Shown here one piece after another: positions 24,619 to 33,622 of a stretch of DNA of 64,000 nucleotides. The position numbers and the translations under genes were made by a program. Below the pieces are notes generated by a model. The model saw only the letters and a program-made list of their open reading frames with translations. It did no database searches and had not been told where the DNA came from. The stretch is from Prosthecobacter debontii (GTDB lineage Bacteria > Verrucomicrobiota > Verrucomicrobiia > Chthoniobacterales > Chthoniobacteraceae), in the NCBI GenBank assembly GCA_945905735.1, contig CAMDQC010000002.1, positions 1 to 64,000 of the forward strand, given 5' to 3'. Numbering within the stretch: position 1 is the first letter of the stretch; each line of letters starts with the position of its first letter.

Positions 24619-25989
24619 ATGACACCGCCTTCGGAGTATCCCACATCTTGGCAGAAAAAAGTGATATGGCGCGCTCTGTCCGCGCTTTCCATCGCCTGCA
24701 TTTTTGCGGTGTCGGTGGGGTTCCTCTACGTCTTCTCGAAGGTCATGTCCTTCATGCAGCCGATCCTCGTCCCGTTCGCCGTCGCGGGCGTGCTGGCGTA
24801 TCTGCTCGAGCCGGTGGTGACACGACTCGTGCGCCTCGGCACGACGCGAAATCGCGCGGTGAGCGGCGTCTTTATCATCACCACACTGGCGATTGTCGGC
24901 ATCCTATTTTGGATCATCCCCGTCATCTCCACACAGACTGTGAAGCTCGCGGTGAAAGTTCCCGACATCAGCTACAAGGTGCGGCTCGGCGTAGCGACCT
25001 TCGCCATCAAAGTGCGCGACCAATACGGCGTGAAGCTCCTCCCCGAGGAAATGCTCACGCTGCCAAAAAGAAACGTCGCAGCCCCACCAAAGCCCGCCCC
25101 CGAACCTCCGGCGGAACCCGAGCCGCCCAAAGCGAACGCCGTCGCCGCCGACGAGCCCACACCAGCCGAGACACTGCTCGCCGCCGCGAAGCTGGCGACC
25201 AAACCCAACGCAACTAAAGATGTCCCACCGGAAAACCCAGAAGAAATCCTCCACAAACTCGGGACCGGCGACTGGGTGAGTGACGCGCTGCCTTCCGTCG
25301 CGCGCAACGTCTGGAGCTTTCTCAGCGCCAGTCTCGGCGGCTTCCTCGGCTTCTTCGGCTTCCTCCTCTCGCTCGTCATCGTCCCGCTTTACCTCTTCTA
25401 TTTCCTCACAGAATCGCCACACATCGCGAAAGGCTGGGCTGCCTACGTGCCGCTAAAAAAGAGCGAGTTCAAAGACGAAGTCATCTCCTGCCTCACCGAG
25501 ATCAACGGCTACCTCATCGCGTTCTTCCGCGGCCAACTCATCGTCAGCCTCATCAACGGCGTCGCCACCGGAGTCCTACTCGCTTCGGCGGGGCTCGACT
25601 TCGGAATCCTCATCGGATTCGGGCTCTGCTTCCTCGGCATCATCCCGTATCTCGGTATCACGATGTGCTGGATTCCCGCCGTCGTCATCGCCTCCGTGCA
25701 GGGCGGCTCATGGATGGTTTCCTCGGACGCCGCGTGGTGGGTCTTCCCCCTCATCGTCACCGGCATCTTCGCCGTCGTGCAGCAAGTGGACGGGCTCTTC
25801 GTCACGCCGAAGATCGTCGGCGAACGCGTCGGACTGCACCCCGTCACCGTCATCTTCTCCGTCTTCTTATGGTCCCTTCTGCTGGGCGGCTTACTCGGGG
25901 CCATCCTCGCCGTCCCGCTCACCGCCACCGCGAAAGTCATCCTCAAGCGCTACGTCTGGGACCGCACCATCGGCGCAACGCCGGCCTGA
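24619..25989 (+). CDS. AI-2E family transporter (PerM/UPF0118) with a Pro-rich insert
   Basis: This 456-residue inner-membrane protein follows the family plan. N-terminal segments (ALSIACIFAVSVGFLYVF and PILVPFAVAGVLAYLLEPVV) are followed by a soluble part, then a cluster of membrane helices (GFLGFFGFLLSLVIVPLYLF, QLIVSLINGVATGVLLASAG). The conserved VVQQVDGLFVTPKIVGERVG and HPVTVIFSVFLWSLLLGGLL complete it. Between helices, about residues 155-205, lies an unusual Pro/Ala/Glu-rich insert (APPKPAPEPPAEPEPPKANA). The family exports signals or ions, and the substrate cannot be assigned. The next gene begins 3 bases after the stop. Confidence 0.9.
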   Translation: MTPPSEYPTSWQKKVIWRALSALSIACIFAVSVGFLYVFSKVMSFMQPILVPFAVAGVLAYLLEPVVTRLVRLGTTRNRAVSGVFIITTLAIVGILFWIIPVISTQTVKLAVKVPDISYKVRLGVATFAIKVRDQYGVKLLPEEMLTLPKRNVAAPPKPAPEPPAEPEPPKANAVAADEPTPAETLLAAAKLATKPNATKDVPPENPEEILHKLGTGDWVSDALPSVARNVWSFLSASLGGFLGFFGFLLSLVIVPLYLFYFLTESPHIAKGWAAYVPLKKSEFKDEVISCLTEINGYLIAFFRGQLIVSLINGVATGVLLASAGLDFGILIGFGLCFLGIIPYLGITMCWIPAVVIASVQGGSWMVSSDAAWWVFPLIVTGIFAVVQQVDGLFVTPKIVGERVGLHPVTVIFSVFLWSLLLGGLLGAILAVPLTATAKVILKRYVWDRTIGATPA

Positions 25990-25992
25990 AAA

Positions 25993-26382
25993 ATGAACAC
26001 GCCCGCGCCCAAAAAACCGCTCGTCATCGTCAAAGGGCTGAGCCGCCGCGACATCCTCACCGCAGTCCTCATCATGCTCGGCATCCTCTGCTTTATCTTC
26101 GCCGCCATCTACTCCACCGGCACCGCGAAAAACCCCAACATGCTCAACGGCATCATCCGCGAAAAATACAAAACCGGCGAGCAGGTACGCGACATCACCG
26201 TCAGCGCGCAAAAGGGCAGCCGAGGCGTCACCGACAAGATCACCGACAGCGGCTGCTACTTAAAAATCTACGTCTCCAGCCTCGATAAAACCTACACCGT
26301 CATGCTCGCCGAGTCCGAATGGGAACGCAAAAAAGTCGGCGACAAACTCGACTTCCTCCGCCCCGAACACGAACGACAATAG
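25993..26382 (+). CDS. Small single-span membrane protein
   Basis: This is 129 residues with a short cytoplasmic N-terminus (MNTPAPKKPLVIVKGLSRRD), one membrane helix (ILTAVLIMLGILCFIFAAIY), and an extracytoplasmic part of about 80 residues predicted as beta-rich (EQVRDITVSAQKGSRGVTDK, GCYLKIYVSSLDKTYTVMLA, KKVGDKLDFLRPEHERQ). No family was recognised. It is directly downstream of the AI-2E transporter gene (3-base gap) and is probably cotranscribed, so it may be an accessory subunit. Confidence 0.6.
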   Translation: MNTPAPKKPLVIVKGLSRRDILTAVLIMLGILCFIFAAIYSTGTAKNPNMLNGIIREKYKTGEQVRDITVSAQKGSRGVTDKITDSGCYLKIYVSSLDKTYTVMLAESEWERKKVGDKLDFLRPEHERQ

Positions 26383-26447
26383 ACCTGAGGAAACGCTGAA
26401 AGCGTTTGAATAATCACCGTGGGACGGCGTCTGAGTGCTTCGTGAAA

Positions 26448-26891
26448 ATGAAACTACTCGCACTCCTCGCCATCGCAACGCTCGCCCACGCCGAGCCAAA
26501 GGCCGAATTTCAAGCACTCTACGGAACCGATGGAACGCTTCGCGAGGCCAACGGGCGGACGGCGTTTTCCGTCGCGAGTTCCGGAGCTACGACCACCTAC
26601 CGCGACAGCAGGGGGCGTGTCACGGCAACCGCCTCCGGCTTCGGGCTGGACCGCCTCACCTATCGCGACGCAAGCGGACGAGTCTGCGGCACAGCCTCGC
26701 AGTTGGGCAGCAATACCACATTTCGCGACGCGAGCGGACGTGTGACCGGCACCGCATCGGAGCTGGGGAACAGCACCACCTACCGCGACGCCTCGGGCCG
26801 AGTTCTCGGGACGGCATCGCGCATGGGTAATTCCATCACCTTCCGCGATAGCTCGGGCCGCACCACCGGCACAGGCAGCGTCCGGAAATAG
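26448..26891 (+). CDS. Secreted protein of five 20-residue YRDxxGR repeats
   Basis: The start is set at ATG 26448, giving a signal peptide MKLLALLAIATLAHAEPK. After residue 45 the 147-residue protein is a chain of five near-identical repeats whose [YF]RD motif starts at residues 51, 72, 92, 112 and 132. The consensus is T-[YF]-R-D-x-S-G-R-V-x-G-T-A-S-x-L-G-N-S-T. Such regular spacing with Gly and Asn turns fits a small beta-solenoid. The function is unknown; it resembles short stretches of polymorphic-toxin or YD-type repeats but is too regular and too short for those families. It is likely extracellular. Confidence 0.65.
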   Translation: MKLLALLAIATLAHAEPKAEFQALYGTDGTLREANGRTAFSVASSGATTTYRDSRGRVTATASGFGLDRLTYRDASGRVCGTASQLGSNTTFRDASGRVTGTASELGNSTTYRDASGRVLGTASRMGNSITFRDSSGRTTGTGSVRK

Positions 26892-26915
26892 CCACGGCAA
26901 CTTTTCCCGAAACGG

Positions 26916-27992
26916 CTAGAACCGGAACTCCGACTGATGCCGAATCGCGCGCTTCTTGCGACCTTTCGGCGGCGTGGCCCAGCTTGCTATCTTCGCTTCG
27001 AGCATCCGCAGACGTTCTTCGTACGTTGTAATATCTCGCGACAACTCTTGCCTCATGCGTTGCTGGATTTTCGAGCGGTCTTCCATCCGCGAAAAGTTCC
27101 ACGCGAGGTCGTTCTTTGCCTGCCGCAGATTGCGCTGGAGCGCGTTAAACGAGCGGCGCAGCTCCGTGAGGACGGACTTCATTTGCGACAGGCTCGTGTG
27201 CGCGCCAGTCGTGTTGGCCTGCAGGTCCGTGAGGGCGATGAGCGTTTCGAGGCGCTCGATATTTCCCGTGTTGTAGGCATCCTGAACCTCGTGCCAGAGG
27301 GCGGAGACATCGGCAGCATCCGCCTCCCGAACGTCGGGGTGAAGGCGGCGGACGAGCTGGCGGTAAAGTTCCTTGATTCGGCTCTGCTCCGGCGTCGATG
27401 GCTCAGGCTGCGTCCGCGGAACCTCGTCCTTTTTGCCAGACATCTTCGCCTTAAACTCGGCGAACATCTTCTCGTAAGTCGCTTTGGTCATACAACCAGG
27501 AAACATCCCCATCGCCACCTCCAGAAAGCCTTGAAAGAGCATCTCCTGTTCATACTCGGAGATGTCCTCAAACTCCTCGGCATCAACCTCGGGCGGCGGC
27601 GGCTGATATGGCGGCGGCGGATTATTCCGGCGTTCCTGCACATCGGCGTATGCCGCGCGCTCGCTCCTCGCCATGCCGAAATGCACCTCCATTTCCACCT
27701 CTTCGATCAGCATCTCCTTCTCGGTGATGACAGATTTAAGCTCCCGCAAACGGCTCAAAACCGGGCCGAACGTTGCCGCCATCCATTGATCAAAGCGCGC
27801 TTTGTCTTCGGTCTCGTAGCGCTTCCACTCTGCCTTCGCCTTTTCCAGTCGCGCCATCTGGCGACTGCACTCCGATGCTGCCTTGCCGCGCAGTGCAGCT
27901 TGGTCGAGCAGCACAATCGCTCGACTCGCGAAGCGTTTGCTCCCTTTGCCCTGCGTGCCGCTCGCGTAGCCCTTGCGCTTCATTGGTTTCAT
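26916..27992 (-). CDS. J-domain (DnaJ-like) protein with central HPD motif
   Basis: This is 358 residues. The N-terminal half is helical and charged, with a likely coiled coil (AASECSRQMARLEKAKAEWK). A Pro-rich hinge (RRNNPPPPYQPPPPEVDAEE) follows at about 121-140. The J-domain core sits in the middle: RIKELYRQLVRRLHPDVREA with HPD at 218-220, then SALWHEVQDAYNTGNIERLE. The C-terminal third is another long coiled coil (LQRNLRQAKNDLAWNFSRM). It should recruit and stimulate a DnaK-type chaperone, with specificity set by the coiled coils. It lacks the Gly-rich and zinc-finger parts of DnaJ and has no recognisable chaperone neighbour. Confidence 0.8.
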   Translation of the reverse strand: MKPMKRKGYASGTQGKGSKRFASRAIVLLDQAALRGKAASECSRQMARLEKAKAEWKRYETEDKARFDQWMAATFGPVLSRLRELKSVITEKEMLIEEVEMEVHFGMARSERAAYADVQERRNNPPPPYQPPPPEVDAEEFEDISEYEQEMLFQGFLEVAMGMFPGCMTKATYEKMFAEFKAKMSGKKDEVPRTQPEPSTPEQSRIKELYRQLVRRLHPDVREADAADVSALWHEVQDAYNTGNIERLETLIALTDLQANTTGAHTSLSQMKSVLTELRRSFNALQRNLRQAKNDLAWNFSRMEDRSKIQQRMRQELSRDITTYEERLRMLEAKIASWATPPKGRKKRAIRHQSEFRF

Positions 27993-28105
27993 CCGCGCGA
28001 AGATAAGTAGCCCGATGAAAAAGACGCGAGCATTTAGCCCTGCAGTAGTTCTCGCGCAGATGATTTTGCTTTTCCCGGTGCGGAAATTTCGGCACGGCTC
28101 GGTGC

Positions 28106-28531
28106 ATGAGCAATCCTCGCCGTTTCGTCACCGCAGCAGAAAAAGTGGACTTCCAATCACCGTGGACCCTCGAAGAATGGCTCTGCCGGGGCGATGTCGT
28201 GGACAATAAAGAGTTGCTGATGGTGCGCGCCAACATGGAGCCGGGGCGGTGCCACCCTTTCCACACGCACCCGACGAGGGAGGAGATTATCTTCATCATC
28301 TCGGGCCGCGCAGAGCAATGGGTGGGAAAAGAGCACCGCATCCTCGGGCCGGGCGAGATGGCATTCATCCCGATGGGTGAAGTTCACGGGACGTTCAACC
28401 CCTTCAACGAGCGCCTCGTTTTCCTCGCCATCCTCTCCCCCTCGGGCGCGGCAGAACCAGGGATCGTGGATGTCTCAGCGGACGCCCCCTGGGCATCGCT
28501 ACGCGGGCCTGAATTCCCGCCCTGCACTTAG
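28106..28531 (+). CDS. Cupin-domain protein
   Basis: This 141-residue protein is a single cupin barrel. The first motif reads GRCHPFHTHPTREEIIFIIS, with HTH and E as predicted metal ligands, and the second reads GPGEMAFIPMGEVHGTFNPF, with the final His. It is soluble, with no signal peptide. Cupins of this size range from metal-dependent isomerases to small-molecule binding regulators, and the sequence alone does not distinguish them. It stands alone between a convergent J-domain gene upstream and the large cytochrome gene downstream. Confidence 0.85.
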   Translation: MSNPRRFVTAAEKVDFQSPWTLEEWLCRGDVVDNKELLMVRANMEPGRCHPFHTHPTREEIIFIISGRAEQWVGKEHRILGPGEMAFIPMGEVHGTFNPFNERLVFLAILSPSGAAEPGIVDVSADAPWASLRGPEFPPCT

Positions 28532-28638
28532 TCGTTCAGGGGCAAAACAGGTACCCCCTCACTTTTTTCGTCGTTTGCGCCATATAATGTGAAAAATGAC
28601 TCCCACTCGCCGACGCACTCGGGTAAACGTCGAAAGTC

Positions 28639-31600
28639 ATGCCTTCAATTCTCCGTAAGCGTCCGTTTTCTTGGCTCCTTTGGATCGCGCTTTACTGCGC
28701 GGTTTCCTTCCCCGTCATGTGGCTAAACGGACAAACGTCTCCATTCAAAACTTCACCCGCACCAGCACCGCAAGAGAACCCGCCCACCGCGAAGCCGGAG
28801 CCTCCTAAGCTAGAGCCCGTAGCCACTTCCGGGCTGGGGCCAGAAATTTCGGTCCCGCCGATGAAGCCGGGGAGCGTGAAGCTCCCACCGAAAAATCGCA
28901 TCGATCAGTCCGATGAGATGGTGAAGAAAAAATCCGCAGGCTGCATCGAGTGCCACAAGACGACGGACGCACATACAATGCACGCTTCGCCGAACGTCGT
29001 CCTCGGCTGCACGGACTGCCACACCGGCAACCCGAAGCCCGGTCTCACGATCGATAAAGCGCACCCGAAACCGCTGAACCCTGAATACTGGCCATCATCG
29101 GCGAACCCGCCGAACTCGACGACTTTGCTCAACCACGAATCCCCGGAGTGGATTCAATTTGTGAACCCCGGCGACTTACGCGTGGCAGATAAAACTTGCG
29201 GGCTTTGCCATGGTGAAGTGACTCACAACGTCGGACACTCGATGATGAATCACGGTGCGATGCTGTGGGGCGCGGCCGCTTACAACAATGGCGCAGTGCC
29301 GCTAAAAAATGCGTTTGTCGGGCAGGCATACGGGCTTTACGGGCAGGCTCTCAAGCTGGAGGCACCATTCGAGCCGACGAAAGAAGAGACCCTGAAACAC
29401 GGATGGCTTCCTGCGATGTTCCCTCTGCCGCGCTTCAATATTAGTATGCCCGGAAACCTCTTCCGTATTTTTGAAAAAGGCGGTGCATCACCGCTAGAGC
29501 TCGGCACACCCACGCTCGACGAGCCACCTGGCAAGCCCGAGCGCCGATTGAGCGAACGCGGTCTGGGGACGAAAATCCGCGTCGATCCCGTCGTGCTCGG
29601 CGCGCAGAAAACACGACTGCACGATCCGATGCTCGGCTTTTTCGGCAGCAACGACCGGCCTGGTGACTATCGCAGTTCGGGCTGTACCGCATGTCACGTC
29701 GTCTATGCAAACGACCGCTCGCCAACAAACTCGGGCTGGTGGAGCAAATATGGAAATCAAGGACTGTCTTTCTCGAAAGACCCGATGATGCCAAAGAACG
29801 AACGGGGGCATCCGATCAAGCACGTCTTCACCCGCAGCATCCCCAGCGCGATGTGCATGAACTGCCACATGCACCAAGGCAATCTGTTCGTGAACCCATA
29901 CCTCGGAATGGTGTGGTGGGATCAGGAAACAGAGGGGCAATTCATGTATCCGAATCCCGCGAACCCGCTTGCGAACGACCCGTATTGGCGCGATGGGAAA
30001 TCGAAGGCCGAGATGCTCAAACAGAAAAACCCAACGGACGCCGAAGTGGTCGCCGCTACCCGCGCCAACCCGGAAGGAGCGGCAGCACGCGGGCTATGGG
30101 GAAGCACGGATTTCCTAGAGAAAGTGAGCGAGCTGAATCCTAAGATGAAGCAAACGCAGTTCGCAGATTACCACGGTCACGGCTGGGTTTTCCGTGCGAT
30201 ATTTAAGCGCGATAAGAAGGGCAACCTCCTAGACCTCGACGATAACAAGGTGCAACCCGGCGATTGGAAGAACGCAGTTCATTTGAACGACATCCACATC
30301 AAAAAAGGAATGCAGTGCGTGGACTGTCACTTCGACGTCGATGTTCACGGGAACGGGCTGATTTACGCCGAACCACGCGCCGCGACGACCATCATGTGCA
30401 TCGATTGCCACGGCACCGTGTCGGCACGCCCGACCATGCTCACGACCGGCCCTGGCGGGACTTGGGATGGAAAGTCACGCAAGACGGAGCCGGTCGATCT
30501 GAGCAAATCGGTCACCCCTTGGAAGCCCCGCTTCGAGTGGGAGGGTGAGAAATTTTTCCAGAACTCTTCAATGTCGCCCGACATCCGTTGGGAAATCCCG
30601 CAGACGATCGATGTGGTGAATCCGCAATCGCCAAAATACAACGCCAAAGCCGCCCACGCCAAAACGCTTCGACGCGATGGTGAGACATGGGGTGAACTCC
30701 CGCCGACGGGCCAATGTGAAGAAAAGCTGGCGCACTCGAACGAACGAATGGACTGCCAGATTTGCCATACTTCGTGGGCGACCTCGTGCTTTGGCTGCCA
30801 TCTTTCCATGAAGGCCAACCAGCGCGTCCCACTGAATAAGTTCGAAGGCACACTGGATCGCAACATGACGACCTACAACCCGCAGGTCGTGCGCGATGAC
30901 GTGTTCCAACTCGGCATCGACAGCACGGTGAAGAATCACCGACTCGCCGTGTTGCGCTCCTCCTCCGCCGTAGTCGTAAGTTCGCAAAACGTGAATCGCG
31001 AATGGATCTATTCTCAGCAGCAGACCGTGAGCGCCGAGGGCTACGCGGGGCAGGCGTTTAATCCGCACTTCGCCCATACGACCAGCAGCAAGGGAACGAC
31101 CAAGAACTGCACGGATTGCCACATGAGCAAAGCGAACGACAACAATGCTTGGATGACTTCCATGCTCGGCTTCGGCACGGGCACGGTAAACTTCTTTGGC
31201 CGTTACGCATGGATCGGTAGCGAGGGCGGAATAGACGCCGCCATCTGGACCGAATCGGATGAACCACAAGCACCCCTCGGCTCCTCATTCCAAAAGCTCG
31301 CATACTCAGACAATCACGCCAAGCACGTCGCGGGAGGGCGCGAACTCAAGGTCGCCCACCACCATCACGCGGGCGAAGTCCGCGATCTCACGCTCCGCAG
31401 CGAGTATCTCTATGCCGCTTGCGGACACGATGGACTCCGCGTCTATGATGTGGCGAACATAGACAACAAGGGCTTCAGCGAACGATTCCTCACCCAGCCG
31501 GTTTCCCCGCTCGGGCAGAATACGCATGTGAAATTGGAAGACTGCACGAGCGTCGCACTGCCCAGCACGCTGCTGAATGATCCGAAGCGCGTGCGCCTTC

Positions 31601-32724
31601 CCGAAAATCAGGAACAGCCCATCCACGAGGTTTATGGCTACGTCTTCGCGACTGACCGCAAGGAAGGTCTCGTCATCGTGGATACGACCTGCCTGATGAA
31701 CGGCGACCCAGCAGACAACTTCCTGAAAAAAGACGCCGTCTTTAACCCCGACGGCAAACTCACCGGCGCAGAGTATGCCGTGTGCGCCGGCTCCCGCGTC
31801 TATGTCTGCACGCCACGCGGCATCGCCGTCGTGGACGTACGCAATCCGCTAAAGCCGCGCCTTGCAGGTGAATACGCGGGCGACTTCCTCCGCCAGCCGC
31901 GCGCGATTTCCGTGCAGTTCCGCTACGCCTTTGTCACGGATGCCGACGGGCTCAAAGTCCTCGACATCACAGACCCGGTAAAGCCACGCCCAGTGCGCGG
32001 CGCATCCGTCGCACTCCGCCACGCGGGCAAACTCTATGTCGCCCGCACTTACGCGTATGTAGCAAACGGCCCGGACGGTCTTGCCATCATCGACGTGGAA
32101 AATCCCGAGCAACCCAAGCTCGACCAAATGTTCACGGCCGATGGAGCGCTCAACGATGTCCACGCCGTGCAAATCGGCAGCGTAGCAGCGAGCATGTATG
32201 CGCTCGTTGCCGACGGTAAAAACGGAATGCGTGTCCTGCAAATGATCAGCCCCGACCGCGAGCCCAACAGCTACGGCTTCACGCCACGGCCTAAGCCGCT
32301 CCTTATCGCCACGTATCCCACGAAACACCATGCCCTATCCGTGAGCCGGGGCCTCGACCGCGACCGCGTGGTGGATGAGACCGGCGGACAAACTGTCGTC
32401 TTCGGACGCCGTGGCAGCCGCCCATTCCATTTGGATGAAATGAATAAGTTCCTCCGCCACAAAGACGGCGAGCTTTTCAAAGTCGAAGACACGCGGATGA
32501 AGCTCGTCGAAGAGGAACAGACCATCGCTGGAATCAAAGTAAAAGTGCCGCGCACCGTCCTCGAAACCAAGAACGGCAGCCCCGTCACCGCTCCCAAGTG
32601 GCCCACCCCACCGAAGGTCGAGCAGCCAGCACCAAAGGCCGAAGCACTCCCGACTGCCGACCCGCTCCAGCCTACGCCAGCTCCAGTCCCGCCAGCGCCA
32701 ACGGGCAGTCCGTTCAAGCAATAG
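28639..32724 (+). CDS. Decaheme c-type cytochrome fused to LVIVD-repeat propeller
   Basis: This is 1361 residues with an N-terminal signal/anchor helix (SWLLWIALYCAVSFPVMWL). Ten CxxCH heme motifs are visible, starting near residues 102, 124, 187, 349, 406, 560, 587, 706, 717 and 824. The C-terminal 500 residues contain LVIVD-type repeats: GLRVYDVANI, GLVIVDTTC, GIAVVDVRNPLKPRL, GLKVLDITDPVKPR, GLAIIDVENPEQPK and GMRVLQM. These should build a beta propeller. The protein probably sits in the periplasm or at the outer surface and conducts electrons, with the propeller as a partner-binding or catalytic module. The C-terminus is Pro-rich. No quinol oxidase or porin-cytochrome partner gene is adjacent. 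Confidence 0.9.
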   Translation: MPSILRKRPFSWLLWIALYCAVSFPVMWLNGQTSPFKTSPAPAPQENPPTAKPEPPKLEPVATSGLGPEISVPPMKPGSVKLPPKNRIDQSDEMVKKKSAGCIECHKTTDAHTMHASPNVVLGCTDCHTGNPKPGLTIDKAHPKPLNPEYWPSSANPPNSTTLLNHESPEWIQFVNPGDLRVADKTCGLCHGEVTHNVGHSMMNHGAMLWGAAAYNNGAVPLKNAFVGQAYGLYGQALKLEAPFEPTKEETLKHGWLPAMFPLPRFNISMPGNLFRIFEKGGASPLELGTPTLDEPPGKPERRLSERGLGTKIRVDPVVLGAQKTRLHDPMLGFFGSNDRPGDYRSSGCTACHVVYANDRSPTNSGWWSKYGNQGLSFSKDPMMPKNERGHPIKHVFTRSIPSAMCMNCHMHQGNLFVNPYLGMVWWDQETEGQFMYPNPANPLANDPYWRDGKSKAEMLKQKNPTDAEVVAATRANPEGAAARGLWGSTDFLEKVSELNPKMKQTQFADYHGHGWVFRAIFKRDKKGNLLDLDDNKVQPGDWKNAVHLNDIHIKKGMQCVDCHFDVDVHGNGLIYAEPRAATTIMCIDCHGTVSARPTMLTTGPGGTWDGKSRKTEPVDLSKSVTPWKPRFEWEGEKFFQNSSMSPDIRWEIPQTIDVVNPQSPKYNAKAAHAKTLRRDGETWGELPPTGQCEEKLAHSNERMDCQICHTSWATSCFGCHLSMKANQRVPLNKFEGTLDRNMTTYNPQVVRDDVFQLGIDSTVKNHRLAVLRSSSAVVVSSQNVNREWIYSQQQTVSAEGYAGQAFNPHFAHTTSSKGTTKNCTDCHMSKANDNNAWMTSMLGFGTGTVNFFGRYAWIGSEGGIDAAIWTESDEPQAPLGSSFQKLAYSDNHAKHVAGGRELKVAHHHHAGEVRDLTLRSEYLYAACGHDGLRVYDVANIDNKGFSERFLTQPVSPLGQNTHVKLEDCTSVALPSTLLNDPKRVRLPENQEQPIHEVYGYVFATDRKEGLVIVDTTCLMNGDPADNFLKKDAVFNPDGKLTGAEYAVCAGSRVYVCTPRGIAVVDVRNPLKPRLAGEYAGDFLRQPRAISVQFRYAFVTDADGLKVLDITDPVKPRPVRGASVALRHAGKLYVARTYAYVANGPDGLAIIDVENPEQPKLDQMFTADGALNDVHAVQIGSVAASMYALVADGKNGMRVLQMISPDREPNSYGFTPRPKPLLIATYPTKHHALSVSRGLDRDRVVDETGGQTVVFGRRGSRPFHLDEMNKFLRHKDGELFKVEDTRMKLVEEEQTIAGIKVKVPRTVLETKNGSPVTAPKWPTPPKVEQPAPKAEALPTADPLQPTPAPVPPAPTGSPFKQ

Positions 32725-32985
32725 CGCACATCGTTCACGATAAATCGCTCATCCTCCTGAAAAATCCCTTGCCGCAAGGGGGGAACGGCCATACACCGCG
32801 CATGGGACTGAGAAGAAAATTTGAAGTCCACCGTCTGAGCTGGTCGCTGGCACAGACAGAAATGGAGCCGTTGCTTCCAGGAATAAAACCCCTGAAGTAG
32901 CGACAGCGACGCCAGAATGAAATGGACCCAACCGAGCTCTGCGGCTGCGGGTCCCACTTAAATAAATACCATCCAACTCACTCAA
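32725..32985. other. Leader region upstream of infC
   Basis: No gene is seen. A hairpin (CCCTTG-CCG-CAAGGG, about 32767-32781) lies 40 bases after the cytochrome stop; it is followed by G-rich sequence rather than T-rich, so a terminator role on the plus strand is doubtful. The rest presumably holds the infC promoter and leader; an in-frame TAA at 32959-32961 limits the IF-3 reading frame. Confidence 0.4.
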
Positions 32986-33600
32986 ATTCGTGTAAACCAA
33001 CGCATTCGCGCGCGAGAGGTGCGCGTGATTGTGGCCTCCACCGGCGAGCAGCTCGGGGTAATGAAGATCCAAGACGCCCTCCGCGTAGCCCAGCAACATG
33101 GGCTTGATCTCGTCGAAGTCGCAGCCAATGCAATCCCACCAGTCTGCCGCATCGTGGACTTCGGTAAGTTCAAATACGAACTCGCCAAGAACGAGAAAGA
33201 AAAGAAGTCGAATGCGGCCTCCAAAATGAAGGAGATCAAGTTCCGCGTGAACATTGATAAGCACGACTACGACACCAAGCTCCGCCATGCGGAGGAGTTT
33301 CTCGACAAGGGAAACAAGGTTCGCATTTTGCTCCAGTTCCGCGGTCGCGAGATGGCCCATAAAGAGATCGGCATGGCCCTGATGAAAAAGATCGAGGCTA
33401 ACTTGGAGACCATGGGGCACCCCGAATCCATTCCCAAGATGATGGGCAAAAATGTCATCATGACCCTCGTCCCGCTGCCTCCCGGCAAGCGCAAACGCCA
33501 TTTCTTTAGCGACCACGATGTCGCCGTCGGAGACGCTGATGATGAAGGCGACGACGACGAGACGGAGGACGAAGAGGAAGGCGAAGAGTCGAAAGACTAA
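32986..33600 (+). CDS. infC: Translation initiation factor IF-3, non-AUG start, acidic C-terminal tail
   Basis: IF-3 binds the 30S subunit and checks start codon and initiator tRNA. The conserved N-terminus, IRVNQRIRAREVRVI, is encoded upstream of the first GTG (33019). No ATG, GTG or TTG lies between it and the in-frame stop at 32959-32961. The start is therefore most likely ATT 32986; ATC 32971 or ATA 32962 are alternatives. An AUU start is known for E. coli infC and underlies its autoregulation. The rest is typical: GVMKIQDALRVAQQHGLDLV, PPVCRIVDFGKFKYE, EIKFRVNIDKHDYDTKL. The protein ends in an acidic tail of about 25 residues (DADDEGDDDETEDEEEGEES). rpmI and rplT do not follow. Confidence 0.93.
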   Translation: MRVNQRIRAREVRVIVASTGEQLGVMKIQDALRVAQQHGLDLVEVAANAIPPVCRIVDFGKFKYELAKNEKEKKSNAASKMKEIKFRVNIDKHDYDTKLRHAEEFLDKGNKVRILLQFRGREMAHKEIGMALMKKIEANLETMGHPESIPKMMGKNVIMTLVPLPPGKRKRHFFSDHDVAVGDADDEGDDDETEDEEEGEESKD

Positions 33601-33622
33601 ACACCCGCTCCCAAACGATTTG

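Noticed and set aside
32766-32782. CCCTTG-CCG-CAAGGG hairpin considered as the terminator of the cytochrome gene
   Set aside because: It is followed by G-rich rather than T-rich sequence on the plus strand; terminator-like only on the minus strand where no gene precedes it.
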